A stretch of 64,000 bases of DNA from an uncultured Bacteroidota bacterium (GCA_903903635.1 CAIUZK010000268.1:1-64000); one strand, 5' to 3'. Shown: positions 41,360 through 51,047, counted from the first letter of the stretch. A program made the numbers and translations. Notes: a model not told the origin generated them from the letters alone.

Positions 41360-42694
41360 TTATATCGCCGGTATGGGCGAATTTCCTTTTATTATTGGTT
41401 TCCTTGTTTTCTTTTCTTTTACTTTTTCTACTACTACTTCCTGCTCAGGCTCTGCTTCAGGTTCCTGCCCTGTTTCATCTGCAGATGTTTCATCCTGCTC
41501 TTCTGCCGCGCCTTCTGCAAGTTTCTTAGCGCTGCTCTTCTTCTCTCCTTCCATTTCATCTACATACTTACTTACACTCAATACTATGCCAATGGCAATA
41601 CTCGTAAACCAGATCGACGACCCACCCATGCTGATCATAGGTAGGGTAAGACCGGTCACAGGCACCAGGTGCACATTTACAGCCATATTCAGCATAGCCT
41701 GAAAAACAAGCGTTATGCTTAAACCAACAGCCAGAAAAGCCCCGAATGCAAAAGGGCACCTTTTAAAGATCAATATGCTGCGCCATAAAAATAACAGGTA
41801 CAACATCATAACAACTCCGCCACCTAATAATCCATACTCCTCTATTATGATCGAAAAAATAAAATCAGAATAAGGATGCGGAAGAAAATTCTTCTGTATG
41901 CTCCTTCCTGGTCCCAGACCGGTTATACCGCCATTGGCAATGGCAATTTTTGCCTGCTGAACCTGGTACACATCTTCCGGCTTCCCTTCTTTCTTTTTAC
42001 CTCCTGCAAAATCTTCAATACGCTGTTCCCATGTCTTCGCCCTGCCAAATCCTGTAATCTTAGAGACCACAAAAAGTGTAGATAGACCCATGAGGCCCAC
42101 TACCATCATCAGCAGAATATGCTTAACCTGCACCCTGCCTATAAAGAACAAAATACTGCATGTTATACCCAGCATTAATGCCGTTGAAAGATTAGCTGGC
42201 GCTATCAACGCACAGGTAAACAACATAGGCAGCAATACCGGCACAAAGCCTTTCCTCAAGTCCTTGATCACCGACTGCTTCATACTTAGTACTCTTGCCA
42301 GGAACATGAATAAAGCCAGCTTAGCCAGATCCGATGTCTGAAAGGTCAGATTGATCACCGGCAACTTAATCCATCTTGATCCCTCATTCAGACTGGTACC
42401 GAAAAACAAAGTGTATATCAGCAGCGGCAAGCTGAGCAGGTATAGGATCACTGCCACTTTTGCAAACTTGGTATAGTTTATTTTATGCACCCAATAGGTA
42501 ATCACTAATCCCAATCCAAGCACCATAACCTGCTTTACCAGGTAGTAGTTGGAATTCTTTTCCATCCTGTATGCCAAAGAACCTGTTGAACTATAAACTG
42601 CCAGCAGACTGATGAACGACAGCACAAGGACCACGCCCCAGATCACCTGGTCGCCCTTTGTCCTTTTCAGCAGTTGTTGCATCCTGTCGGCCAT
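41360..42694 (-). CDS. ftsW: Septal SEDS peptidoglycan polymerase FtsW
   Basis: A 444-residue SEDS-family membrane protein with about ten spans. Conserved SEDS blocks seen: NEGSRWIKL (about 118), FQTSDLAKLALFMFLAR, the PHPYSDFIFSIIIEEYGLLGG stretch and PVTGLTLPMISMGGSS near 340-356. SEDS proteins polymerise lipid II with a partner class B PBP; here the partner is the ftsI product encoded upstream in the cluster. The C-terminal 60 residues are an acidic, Glu/Ala-rich cytosolic tail (EGAAEEQDETSADETGQEPEAEPEQE) that is longer than in model FtsW. Its position between murD and murG identifies it as FtsW rather than RodA. Confidence 0.95.
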   Translation of the reverse strand: MADRMQQLLKRTKGDQVIWGVVLVLSFISLLAVYSSTGSLAYRMEKNSNYYLVKQVMVLGLGLVITYWVHKINYTKFAKVAVILYLLSLPLLIYTLFFGTSLNEGSRWIKLPVINLTFQTSDLAKLALFMFLARVLSMKQSVIKDLRKGFVPVLLPMLFTCALIAPANLSTALMLGITCSILFFIGRVQVKHILLMMVVGLMGLSTLFVVSKITGFGRAKTWEQRIEDFAGGKKKEGKPEDVYQVQQAKIAIANGGITGLGPGRSIQKNFLPHPYSDFIFSIIIEEYGLLGGGVVMMLYLLFLWRSILIFKRCPFAFGAFLAVGLSITLVFQAMLNMAVNVHLVPVTGLTLPMISMGGSSIWFTSIAIGIVLSVSKYVDEMEGEKKSSAKKLAEGAAEEQDETSADETGQEPEAEPEQEVVVEKVKEKKTRKPIIKGNSPIPAI

Positions 42695-42784
42695 AACTCT
42701 TAATTACTTATACTCTTTTACTTATACTGGCTTCAACTATTATTTTCTACCTAACCTTTCTTACACCACTAAAACCTTAACAAC

Positions 42785-44140
42785 TCACAAATTTTTCACT
42801 GCCTCTTTAAATTGCCTTCCCCTGTCTTCATAATTTTCAAACAAATCAAAACTGGCACATGCCGGAGCCAGCAAAACCACATCTCCGTTTTCAGCCAGGG
42901 CATATGCAGCATGCACCGCATCTGACGAGATGTTGGTATCAACTATTGTTGGCACTACATTATCGAATGCATCATGAATAGGCTTGTTGTCTGCACCCAG
43001 GCATACTATTGCTTTCACTTTTTCACGCACAAGTGCCATGATCTCATTATAATCATTCCCTTTATCCTGCCCACCCAATATAAGTATCACAGGCTTTTTC
43101 ATACTCTCCAGTGCAAACCACACCGAGTTTACATTGGTGGCCTTGCTGTCATTCACAAATTCCACACCTCTTACAGTTGCCACATACTCAAGTCTGTGCT
43201 CAAGCCCTTCAAATCCGATAAAACTTTCACGGATCTTCTCTTTCCTGACACCTGCTATACGCGCTGATATTCCCGCTGCCATACTGTTATATTGATTGTG
43301 TTTTCCTTTAATTGCCAGGTCATGGATAGACATATCCGTAGTATCTCCGTCTACTTGTATAAACAAACGACTATCGTGAATATGCCCGCCTTCGTTGCCC
43401 ATGTTTGTTTCGTTCATCGTGAAGTAAATTATTTTTGCGTGAATAGAATGAGTTGCCAGGTATTCTTTTATTACTTCATCATCCTGGTTTACGACAAAGT
43501 GGTCTGTTATATTTTGATTCTGGGTTATTCTGAATTTTGATGCCACATAATTTTCAAATTTATAATCATACCTGTCCAGGTGATCGGGTGTTATGTTCAG
43601 CAGAACTGCAACATCCGGCCTGAAACTATGTATATCATCCAACTGAAAACTACTCACCTCCATCACATACCATTCACAGGGCCGCTCGGCTATCTGCCTT
43701 GCAAAACTGTATCCTATATTGCCAACCATAGCCACATCATATCCCGCATTCTTCAGTGTATCAAAAGTCAGTTTGGTAGTAGTGCTCTTGCCATTACTGC
43801 CTGTTATTGCTATAATGCGGCTATTCCCCTTATACCTGTAACCAAATTCTATTTCACTGCAAACCTCTATTCCTGCCTCTCTTACCTTCTTCATTATCGC
43901 CACCTTCTCGCTTACTCCGGGACTCTTCACCAGGCAATCAGCATCCAGTATCTTTTCTAAATTATGTCCTCCCTCCTCGAATGCAATATTTTGCTCAGTT
44001 AGTACAGCCCTGAATGCATCCTTCAATTTACCTCCATCACTTACAAACACATCCCATCCTTCCTTCTTACCCAGCAAGGCAGCGCCTACACCGCTTTCAG
44101 CAGCGCCCAGTATTACCAAGCGTTTTCTCGTTGCCTCCAC
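42785..44140 (-). CDS. murD: UDP-N-acetylmuramoylalanine-D-glutamate ligase MurD
   Basis: A 451-residue Mur ligase adding D-glutamate. N-terminal VILGAAESGVGAAL, P-loop AITGSNGKSTTTKL (about 113-126), LNITPDHLDRY and the C-terminal NDSKATNVNSVWFALE and ILGGQDKGNDY blocks are all there. The start is GTG at 44140, which overlaps the mraY stop by one base (TAGTG), so GTG is well supported by coupling and by family length. It works in the cytosol after MurC and before MurE. Confidence 0.97.
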   Translation of the reverse strand: MEATRKRLVILGAAESGVGAALLGKKEGWDVFVSDGGKLKDAFRAVLTEQNIAFEEGGHNLEKILDADCLVKSPGVSEKVAIMKKVREAGIEVCSEIEFGYRYKGNSRIIAITGSNGKSTTTKLTFDTLKNAGYDVAMVGNIGYSFARQIAERPCEWYVMEVSSFQLDDIHSFRPDVAVLLNITPDHLDRYDYKFENYVASKFRITQNQNITDHFVVNQDDEVIKEYLATHSIHAKIIYFTMNETNMGNEGGHIHDSRLFIQVDGDTTDMSIHDLAIKGKHNQYNSMAAGISARIAGVRKEKIRESFIGFEGLEHRLEYVATVRGVEFVNDSKATNVNSVWFALESMKKPVILILGGQDKGNDYNEIMALVREKVKAIVCLGADNKPIHDAFDNVVPTIVDTNISSDAVHAAYALAENGDVVLLAPACASFDLFENYEDRGRQFKEAVKNL

Positions 44141-45411
44141 TATTGCAGTTTTAATGTTACTATACTCATTATCGCCAGCAGAATCCCAATGATCCAGAAG
44201 CGTGTTACTATCTTCGATTCGTGATACCCCAGCTTTTGATAATGATGATGCAGCGGCGACATCAGGAATATCCTGCGGCCCTCACCATATTTCTTCTTTG
44301 TTTTTTTGAAATACCATACCTGCAGCATTACCGATACATTCTCCACCAGGAATATGCCGCATATAATAGGTATCAACAACTCCTTTCTTATGATAATAGC
44401 CAGCGATGCAATGATGCCACCCAGGGCAAGACTACCGGTATCTCCCATAAACACCTGTGCCGGATAGGCATTGTACCAGAGGAAACCAACACAGGCTCCT
44501 ACAAATGCACCTATAAATATGGATAGCTCGCCCAGGTTGGGTATATCCATTATATTCAGGTAACCTGCAAAAAGATAATTACCCGATACATAGGCAAATA
44601 CACCAAGACAAACCCCTATAATAGCTGATACCCCTGTCGCCAGTCCATCCACGCCATCAGTTATGTTGGCGCCATTAGAAACTGCCACTATAATAAATAT
44701 CACAAACAGGATATAAATAATAGGCGTGGTTACATCTACATATTTCTCACCAAATAATGCCGCGATCTTTTCATACCTGAACTCATGTGATTTCACAAAA
44801 GGTATAGTAGTTGTCGCTGTCCTGATATTCACATAAGCCTGTATCTTTCCGTTTTCATCCTTACGGGTTGAACCTCCCGGCTCAAGTTTTTCTGCAATAT
44901 TATATACGCCACTATAACCCGGCGACACTTCCCTGCTTATTACCACATGGTTGTTATAATACATCGTCAAACCCACTATTATACCTAATCCCACCTGCCC
45001 AAGTATCTTAAATCTTCCGGCAAGACCTTCCTTATTTTTCTTGAATACTTTTATATAATCATCCAGGAAACCTACACAACCCAGCCAAACCGTAGAAACC
45101 AGCATCAGCACTATATACACATTCAGTACCCTTGCGAACAATAATGTGGGTATGAGAATAGCAGCGATGATGATCAGGCCACCCATTGTTGGCGTACCCT
45201 TTTTCTGTGCTTCACCCTGCAATCCAAGATCCCTTACTGTTTCGCCAATCTGTTTATACTGCAGGTATTTTATCAGTCGCTTACCCATCAGCATAGATAT
45301 CACCAGCGACAGTATTATCGCCATGGCTACACGAAAGGTGATATAGTTAAATACCCCCGCTCCTGTAAGATGGAAATGATCACGCAGATATGTAAACAGA
45401 TAGTACAGCAT
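44140..45411 (-). CDS. mraY: Phospho-N-acetylmuramoyl-pentapeptide-transferase MraY
   Basis: A 423-residue ten-span membrane enzyme that makes lipid I from UDP-MurNAc-pentapeptide and undecaprenyl phosphate. Motifs: [10 protein letters not shown] (about 73-82), [43 protein letters not shown] and [10 protein letters not shown]. It is longer than E. coli MraY (360) because of a hydrophilic loop (about 175-235: [24 protein letters not shown]...) found in Bacteroidota homologues. It overlaps murD by one base and follows murE by 8 bases. Confidence 0.98.
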   Translation of the reverse strand: MLYYLFTYLRDHFHLTGAGVFNYITFRVAMAIILSLVISMLMGKRLIKYLQYKQIGETVRDLGLQGEAQKKGTPTMGGLIIIAAILIPTLLFARVLNVYIVLMLVSTVWLGCVGFLDDYIKVFKKNKEGLAGRFKILGQVGLGIIVGLTMYYNNHVVISREVSPGYSGVYNIAEKLEPGGSTRKDENGKIQAYVNIRTATTTIPFVKSHEFRYEKIAALFGEKYVDVTTPIIYILFVIFIIVAVSNGANITDGVDGLATGVSAIIGVCLGVFAYVSGNYLFAGYLNIMDIPNLGELSIFIGAFVGACVGFLWYNAYPAQVFMGDTGSLALGGIIASLAIIIRKELLIPIICGIFLVENVSVMLQVWYFKKTKKKYGEGRRIFLMSPLHHHYQKLGYHESKIVTRFWIIGILLAIMSIVTLKLQ

Positions 45412-45419
45412 TTATACCC

Positions 45420-46895
45420 TTATTTATTTAATGTTTCAAAAGCTTCCGTTAGTATTTCCCTGTCATCAAAGTGTTGTTTCACTCCTTTTATATCCTGGTA
45501 AGTTTCATGCCCCTTGCCAGCCACCAGTATTATATCTCCGGCCCCGGCTATCGTGCATGCCACCTTTATTGCTTCTCTTCTGTCTGTTATCCTCAGGCTC
45601 TTTCTTTTTTGTGGCCCTGTCAATCCCGCCTCCATATCATTCAATATCATTTCCGGATCTTCACTCCTCGGATTATCAGAGGTCAGTATTGCTTTATCAC
45701 TATGTTCGCAAGCCACCTCAGCCATAATAGGCCGTTTGGTTTTATCCCTGTCACCGCCACAACCCAGTACGGTTATCAGTTGTTGCCCCTGTGTGCGCAA
45801 CTGGTTTATGGTTGCAAGCACATTTATCAGCGCATCTGGTGTATGTGCATAATCCACAATTCCCAGTATCTTATCGTTCGTCGACATATAGGTTTCAAAC
45901 CTGCCCGCCGCTCCGCTCAATCCGCTCAGCACCTCAAGCACATGCATCTTTTCTTCGCCCAGCAACTTCGCCACACCATACACCGCCAGCAGATTATATG
46001 CATTGAATGTGCCTATCATCCTGAAATGCGCTTCCTGCCCATCTACCTGCATCACCAGTCCTGTAAGATTATTCTCCAGTACTTTTCCTTTTACACTTGC
46101 AGGCGCTCTCAGGCTATACGTATTCTTTTCCGCCCTGGTATTCTGCAACATCACCATTCCCCTTTTATCATCGGCATTGGTAAGCGCAAAAGCGCCCTCC
46201 GGCAATTCATCAAAAAAACATTTCTTAACCTTTATATACTCATCAAAAGTTTTATGGTAATCCAGGTGATCATGGGTAATATTGGTAAATACGCCCCCTG
46301 CAAACCTGATGCCTGCAATTCTCTTCTGATGAACCGCATGTGAGCTTACTTCCATAAACACATGAGTACATCCTGCATCTGCCATACGCCTCATCAGTTC
46401 TTGTATACTTATTGCATCCGGTGTTGTATGTGTCGACTGCTCAGCCTTATCATGTATCATGTTCTGCACAGTACTGATCAGGCCGCATTTATAGCCCATA
46501 CGTTCATACAACTGGTACAAAAGCGTTGCCGTTGTTGTCTTCCCGTTTGTACCGGTTATACCCACCACTTTCAATTGCGCTGAGGGACACCCATAATACT
46601 CATTAGCCATCAACCCTACCACTGCCGCGCTGTCCTTAACCTGTACATAGGTAACGCCCGCCTTCACTGTTGCCGGCCTTTCTTCACACACTATGGCTGT
46701 AGCCCCCAGCTCTATTGCCTTATCTATAAACAAATGCCCATCCGACAATGTTCCCCTTACAGCAATAAAGACACTATTCTTCACCACCTTCCTCGAATCG
46801 ATACACAAACTTCCGCACAGAACCTGCATATCACCTGTATGGTGAATGATTGCAGCTCCCGCCAAAATGTCTTCCAGAAGTTCTATATGTTCCAT
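45420..46895 (-). CDS. murE: UDP-N-acetylmuramoyl-tripeptide synthetase MurE
   Basis: A 491-residue Mur ligase adding the third stem residue. P-loop GITGTNGKTTTATLLYQL, THDHLDYHKTFDEY, and TSDNPRSEDPEMI: the DNPR motif is the known sign of meso-diaminopimelate specificity, so the organism's peptidoglycan should be the DAP type. The ORF track begins with a TTG one codon earlier; I choose ATG at 46895 because it overlaps the ftsI stop in a TGATG coupling site. Cytosolic, ATP-dependent. Confidence 0.97.
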   Translation of the reverse strand: MEHIELLEDILAGAAIIHHTGDMQVLCGSLCIDSRKVVKNSVFIAVRGTLSDGHLFIDKAIELGATAIVCEERPATVKAGVTYVQVKDSAAVVGLMANEYYGCPSAQLKVVGITGTNGKTTTATLLYQLYERMGYKCGLISTVQNMIHDKAEQSTHTTPDAISIQELMRRMADAGCTHVFMEVSSHAVHQKRIAGIRFAGGVFTNITHDHLDYHKTFDEYIKVKKCFFDELPEGAFALTNADDKRGMVMLQNTRAEKNTYSLRAPASVKGKVLENNLTGLVMQVDGQEAHFRMIGTFNAYNLLAVYGVAKLLGEEKMHVLEVLSGLSGAAGRFETYMSTNDKILGIVDYAHTPDALINVLATINQLRTQGQQLITVLGCGGDRDKTKRPIMAEVACEHSDKAILTSDNPRSEDPEMILNDMEAGLTGPQKRKSLRITDRREAIKVACTIAGAGDIILVAGKGHETYQDIKGVKQHFDDREILTEAFETLNK

Positions 46896-48985
46896 CAACT
46901 CAGTTGTAATGTTATATTTTGTCCCTTTGCTATTATTGTTCCCGGTGTTACCGATTGTAATTTCACTTTTCCCTTTCCTCTCACCTGCACCTGCAAGCCA
47001 TTCATTTCCAGCATATACACAGCATCCTTTAGGCTCATGCCGGTTACATCTGGCATGATGTTCCTGTATACTTTCTTCTCCTCTGTTACAATACGCTTAT
47101 TGGAATCCACCGACATCTGCATCAGCATATTCTTCGAGTCGTCCTGCAACTGCATTGGCTTGCCTATTGCATCCAGCATCACCTGGTAACTCCTTGCTGT
47201 TGCTGCCTTTGCAGGTATTTTAAATGTCCCGTTTTTTGCCAGACTATCCAGCGGACCTTCCCAAGCGCCCATATTCTCCGAGAATATTTTATCGGCTACC
47301 ATCCTGAACACAGGCGCGGCAATAGCTCCTCCATAATAAGCTGCCGAATGCGGCTTCGTCCTGATCACAACACATATTGTGTACTTCGGTTGCTCAGCAG
47401 GCAAAAAGCCCACAAACGATCCCTGGTATACACCATCCGAATACCTGATACCTTTATCACACACCTGAGCGGTTCCTGTCTTGCCTGCCATTGTATAGTA
47501 AGGCGATTCAATACCCTTGGCTGTACCCTCGGTAATCACCGCACGCATGCATTTCTGCAATTGCGCCACTGTGCTCGAGTCGCCCACTTCTGCAACCATG
47601 GTCGGCTTAAATGATTTTACTTCTTTGCCATACTCCTTGATAGCACTTACCAGGTAGGGCTTCATCATCTTACCGTTATTGGCAATCGAATTATACAGCA
47701 TGCAGGTATGCAGCGGAGATACCAGCACCCCATATCCGGTTGCCATCCAGGGGAGTGTAGTGTTGCTCCATTCATCGGTACCTGGCATTATGATATGTGT
47801 CTTTCTTTCTCCCAGCAGATCAATACCCGTTGGCCTGTCCAGGTGAAAGTCCTTCAGATGTTGTACATATTTCGACGGATTATCCTTGTAATAGGTATAG
47901 CCCAGTTTCGCCAGCGCTGCATTGCTCGATTCTGCATATGCCTTCCATATAGGCATAGCACCCAGACCCAGGTGCGAATCTTTCATGATCCTGTTGCCAA
48001 ACCTGATTGCCCCACCCTCGGCATCTACGATCTGATCCACATTAATCAGTTTGTCGTTCAGCAATGAAAGCAATGTAGCCAGCTTGAATGTAGAGCCTGG
48101 CTCAGTAGGAATCATCGCATAGTTGAAATCCTCCCAGTAGCTCCCGTCCGGCTGACGTCCCAGATTCACCAGTGTTCTTATCTTACCTGTACTCACTTCC
48201 ATAACTATACAGGTACCATACAGGCATTCATACTTTTGCAGTATGCTCATTAACGCATGCTCGGCCACATCCTGCACATTTATATCCAGCGTAGTCACTA
48301 TATCCCTTCCGTTCTGCGGATCAACTTCCGAACCCTCAATCGGCACCCATACATTTCCGGTACTCTTCTGCACCACGCGCCTGCCATTTTCTCCTACAAG
48401 GTCCCTGTTATATGTTGCTTCCAGGCCCGATACATTGCTATCCCTGAATACCCCTATTGTTCTGTAGGCAAGCATATTATAGGGAGTCACTCGTTTCTCC
48501 TTGGTATCTTCAATAAATCCGCCATACCCCTTACCCTTATTAAATATCGGGAAAGTGCGCAGAGCCTCATACTGATAATACTTCAGCTTCCTGCCCAGCA
48601 GGTAGTACTTGTTCTCCTCATTATATGCCCTGATAAAATCTTCTTTATACTGCGAAGCCGGTTTATCTTTAAACAACCTCGCTACACAATTCGAAAGAGA
48701 ATCAATATTCTTTGTAAACAAACCAGAGTCTATAACCGAAAAATCAATATGCACTTCAAACTCTGGTATCGATGAGCTGAGCAACACTCCGCTTTCAGTA
48801 TAAATATTCCCTCGCTCGGCAAGCAATGTATCAAACCTTGTATGCATTTCCTTTGCCAGCGCCCTCAGTTTCGGGCCCTCCTTAATCTGGATCATAGCGG
48901 CCTTGAAAATTATAGCGCAACCAAACACGCAAATGCATGTAAAAGCGATATACACCCTGAACCGTATGTCTTTCTTAATATTCAA
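46895..48985 (-). CDS. ftsI: Septal class B penicillin-binding protein FtsI (PBP3) with PASTA domain
   Basis: A 696-residue monofunctional transpeptidase. One N-terminal span (about 10-30, VYIAFTCICVFGCAIIFKAA), a PBP dimerisation domain (LLAERGNIYTESGVLLSS), and a transpeptidase domain with EPGSTFKLAT (SxxK), SSNAAL (SxN) and AGKTGTAQV (KTG). A single PASTA domain closes the protein (about 640-696, NIMPDVTGMSLKDAVYMLEMNGL). PASTA on FtsI is usual in Bacteroidota. The start codon is TTG at 48985; no nearby in-frame ATG exists and the next Met is after the membrane span. Crosslinks septal wall together with FtsW. Confidence 0.96.
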   Translation of the reverse strand: MNIKKDIRFRVYIAFTCICVFGCAIIFKAAMIQIKEGPKLRALAKEMHTRFDTLLAERGNIYTESGVLLSSSIPEFEVHIDFSVIDSGLFTKNIDSLSNCVARLFKDKPASQYKEDFIRAYNEENKYYLLGRKLKYYQYEALRTFPIFNKGKGYGGFIEDTKEKRVTPYNMLAYRTIGVFRDSNVSGLEATYNRDLVGENGRRVVQKSTGNVWVPIEGSEVDPQNGRDIVTTLDINVQDVAEHALMSILQKYECLYGTCIVMEVSTGKIRTLVNLGRQPDGSYWEDFNYAMIPTEPGSTFKLATLLSLLNDKLINVDQIVDAEGGAIRFGNRIMKDSHLGLGAMPIWKAYAESSNAALAKLGYTYYKDNPSKYVQHLKDFHLDRPTGIDLLGERKTHIIMPGTDEWSNTTLPWMATGYGVLVSPLHTCMLYNSIANNGKMMKPYLVSAIKEYGKEVKSFKPTMVAEVGDSSTVAQLQKCMRAVITEGTAKGIESPYYTMAGKTGTAQVCDKGIRYSDGVYQGSFVGFLPAEQPKYTICVVIRTKPHSAAYYGGAIAAPVFRMVADKIFSENMGAWEGPLDSLAKNGTFKIPAKAATARSYQVMLDAIGKPMQLQDDSKNMLMQMSVDSNKRIVTEEKKVYRNIMPDVTGMSLKDAVYMLEMNGLQVQVRGKGKVKLQSVTPGTIIAKGQNITLQLS

Positions 48986-49041
48986 TTTCTTTTGATAAAT
49001 TTTTTACTCCAGTTAATACCCTCTGCTTTGCCTCTACCTTT

Positions 49042-49422
49042 CTATGGGTTAGGCCTGTTGTTGTTCTGCTTTATTTTGTATGCCGGCAACAACGAAGGTT
49101 TCAATCCCAGGTTCTCCGCATTTTTCAATACCTGCGTTTCCGTCTTTACATACATCAGTTGCGACTTGGTATCCATATACTTCCAGCGCAATTCTTTCAG
49201 CACTTTATGTTGCGCATTAAGTTCCCGCTGCATCTCCAACGCACGATGACTGTTGCTGATATACAGCACACAAAGCAGTACTACAAATGCCAGGTAAGGA
49301 ATATTATTTACGATTGCTTTATAAGACACTTTCTCCACCAACGACCGCCAGTCGTTCCTAACCCGTTGTGCGGGCGTCAGCACTTCCTGCTGCTGACCAT
49401 TCTGCTCCACGTTACTCATCAA
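49042..49422 (-). CDS. FtsL-like divisome protein
   Basis: A 126-residue bitopic protein between rsmH and ftsI, the normal place of ftsL in Bacteroidota. Cytosolic charged N-terminus, one span (about 40-58, IPYLAFVVLLCVLYISN), then a coiled coil (HRALEMQRELNAQHKVLKELRWKYMDTKSQLMYVKTETQVLKNAENLGL) and a Pro/Asn tail. The sequence is not well conserved, so the identification rests on topology, length and position. It would link FtsQ with FtsI and FtsW in the periplasm. Confidence 0.85.
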   Translation of the reverse strand: MMSNVEQNGQQQEVLTPAQRVRNDWRSLVEKVSYKAIVNNIPYLAFVVLLCVLYISNSHRALEMQRELNAQHKVLKELRWKYMDTKSQLMYVKTETQVLKNAENLGLKPSLLPAYKIKQNNNRPNP

Positions 49423-49485
49423 TTCTTTTATTAAAACCTACACACTTAAACTGTGTGATAAATCCCCCCCATAAACTTCAACCCT

Positions 49486-50391
49486 TTACCCTATCTTCTC
49501 CGCCACCCGCAATTTTGCGCTTCTCGCTCTCGGGTTCCTCTTTAGTTCATCCTCACTGGGCTCAATTGGTTTTGCATTCACTGGTTGCAGAAGTGGCTTC
49601 ACTGCTTCCTCATACTCATTTGCCTCATCCCATCTTCCTCTCTTTATATAATGCTTCACAATTCTGTCTTCCAGCGAGTGAAAAGTTATTACACTTAATC
49701 GCCCGCCTGGCTTCAGGCATATTGCTGCCTGTTGCAAAAAATCTTTAAGCACTCCCAGTTCATCATTTACCTCTATCCTCAGCGCCTGAAAAACCTGCGC
49801 CAGGTATTTCATTGGGTTTCCTCTCATCACCGGGCCCAGCATCGCTTTCAGCCCTTCTATACTCTGCACCCCATGCCCTTTTCTGTTCGTTACTATATGT
49901 TTGGCCAGTTGCTTAGAGTTTCTCACTTCTCCATACTGTTCAAAAATCTGTAGCAGTTGTTGTTCTGTGTAGGTCTGCAAAACCTTAGCTGCTGTCAGCT
50001 CACTCCGCTTATCCATCCTCATATCCAGCGGCCCGTCAAACCGTATCGAAAACCCCCTTTCAGCGGTGTCAAACTGAAATGAACTTACACCCAGATCAGC
50101 CAGTATACCATCTACTTCCACATTGCCATGCAGCCTCAGAAAGCGCCGCAGATACTTGAAGTTCTCTGTTACCGGAATCAGCCTGTCATCATCAGGTTTG
50201 TTCCGCCATGCATCTGCATCCTGGTCAAATGCTATGAGTTTCCCTTTCGGTCCCAGTCGCTCCAGTATCAGCTTGCTGTGTCCGCCGCCGCCAAAGGTTG
50301 CATCCACATAAACGCCATCTTCCTTTATTGCCAATCCATCCACTGCCTCATGTAAAAGAACTGTTGTGTGGTAAAATTCCGGTGCGCCCAT
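49486..50391 (-). CDS. rsmH: 16S rRNA (cytosine1402-N4)-methyltransferase RsmH
   Basis: A 301-residue SAM-dependent enzyme, also called MraW, that methylates C1402 of 16S rRNA. Motifs: YHTTVLLHEAVDGL at the start, SAM site YVDATFGGGGHSKLIL, GILADLGVSSFQFD, ERGFSIRFDGPLDMRMD and the C-terminal FHSLEDRIVKHYIK. I take ATG at 50391 (MGAPEFYHTT) instead of the ORF-track start at 50424, because it lies one base after the mraZ stop and matches the family N-terminus. The longer form would overlap mraZ by 32 bases. Confidence 0.97.
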   Translation of the reverse strand: MGAPEFYHTTVLLHEAVDGLAIKEDGVYVDATFGGGGHSKLILERLGPKGKLIAFDQDADAWRNKPDDDRLIPVTENFKYLRRFLRLHGNVEVDGILADLGVSSFQFDTAERGFSIRFDGPLDMRMDKRSELTAAKVLQTYTEQQLLQIFEQYGEVRNSKQLAKHIVTNRKGHGVQSIEGLKAMLGPVMRGNPMKYLAQVFQALRIEVNDELGVLKDFLQQAAICLKPGGRLSVITFHSLEDRIVKHYIKRGRWDEANEYEEAVKPLLQPVNAKPIEPSEDELKRNPRARSAKLRVAEKIG

Positions 50392-50392
50392 T

Positions 50393-50860
50393 CTATAAAT
50401 TTTCAAATGGGTTCCCGAAATCAATTGCCACTATCTCTGCCAATCTGCTCATATTCACCGAATTTTGGGATATATACCTGGAATGGGTATCTTTATCCCA
50501 CAACTCCATTTTATTGCCTTGTGACGCCAATACAGCATCTTTCTTTATACCGGCATACTCCAGCAGTTGCTTCGGTATCAGCATGCGGTCTGCGCTGTCC
50601 AGTTCTACTATCGTAGCCCCGTTCAGAAATAACCGCTTGAATTCCCTTACCTCCGGCTTGAAATCATTCAGCTTGTTTATTTTATCGCTTATCGCTTTCC
50701 ATGTCTCTAAAGGATATATGGTCAGGCACGCTTCAAAATCCCTCTTTACTACAAACTGCCCGTCTGTTCCTTCAGGCATCTGCTTCCTCAGACCCGATGG
50801 CAGCAGAAAACGCCCTTTGGCGTCTATTGCTACTTCATATTCTCCGAGAAAGCTGGTCAT
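50393..50860 (-). CDS. mraZ: Transcriptional regulator MraZ
   Basis: A 155-residue protein with two SpoVT/AbrB-like halves. The first DNA-contact block is VAIDAKGRFLLPSGLRKQ (about 10-27); the second, LDSADRMLIPKQLLEYAG, has the DxxGR motif changed to DSADR, as in many family members. MraZ forms ring-shaped oligomers and represses the dcw operon by binding TGGGN repeats spaced by five bases. A plausible target array lies 21 bases upstream of this gene. First gene of the dcw cluster. Confidence 0.96.
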   Translation of the reverse strand: MTSFLGEYEVAIDAKGRFLLPSGLRKQMPEGTDGQFVVKRDFEACLTIYPLETWKAISDKINKLNDFKPEVREFKRLFLNGATIVELDSADRMLIPKQLLEYAGIKKDAVLASQGNKMELWDKDTHSRYISQNSVNMSRLAEIVAIDFGNPFENL

Positions 50861-50880
50861 TGGTTGGATGGATTATTTAC

Positions 50881-50917
50881 AGACACAAAATAACACAAAT
50901 TCCCACAATTCACCACT
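50881..50917 (-). promoter_or_regulatory. Candidate MraZ operator array
   Basis: On the minus strand, reading toward mraZ: TGGTG-AATTG-TGGGA-ATTTG-TGTTA-TTTTG-TGTCT, four TG-words at a strict 10-base period. Known MraZ boxes are TGGGN repeated with 5-base spacers. Only one word is an exact TGGGA; the others are degenerate. Confidence 0.5.
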
Positions 50918-50934
50918 TTTTTGTTCCTACATAT

Positions 50935-50943
50935 TTATCCACA
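50935..50943 (+). promoter_or_regulatory. DnaA box (TTATCCACA)
   Basis: Exact consensus 9-mer on the plus strand, next to the AT-rich tract at 50944-50963. Confidence 0.7.
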
Positions 50944-51017
50944 TGTTTATATATCTGATAAAACCCTTTACTATGGCGCATTTCGGCCCTATTTAGGGGC
51001 AAAAACCCCCATTGCCA

Positions 51018-51026
51018 TGTGCATAA
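51018..51026 (-). promoter_or_regulatory. DnaA box (TTATGCACA)
   Basis: Plus strand TGTGCATAA, the complement of TTATGCACA, an exact match to TTATNCACA. Confidence 0.65.
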
Positions 51027-51038
51027 CCTGTTAATTGC

Positions 51039-51047
51039 TGTGGATAA
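51039..51047 (-). promoter_or_regulatory. DnaA box (TTATCCACA)
   Basis: Plus strand TGTGGATAA, the complement of TTATCCACA, 21 bases (two helical turns) from the previous box and in the same orientation. Confidence 0.7.

Noticed and set aside
45471-46343. 290-residue plus-strand ORF inside murE
   Set aside because: Shadow of murE; rich in His, Cys and Ile as expected of an antisense frame.
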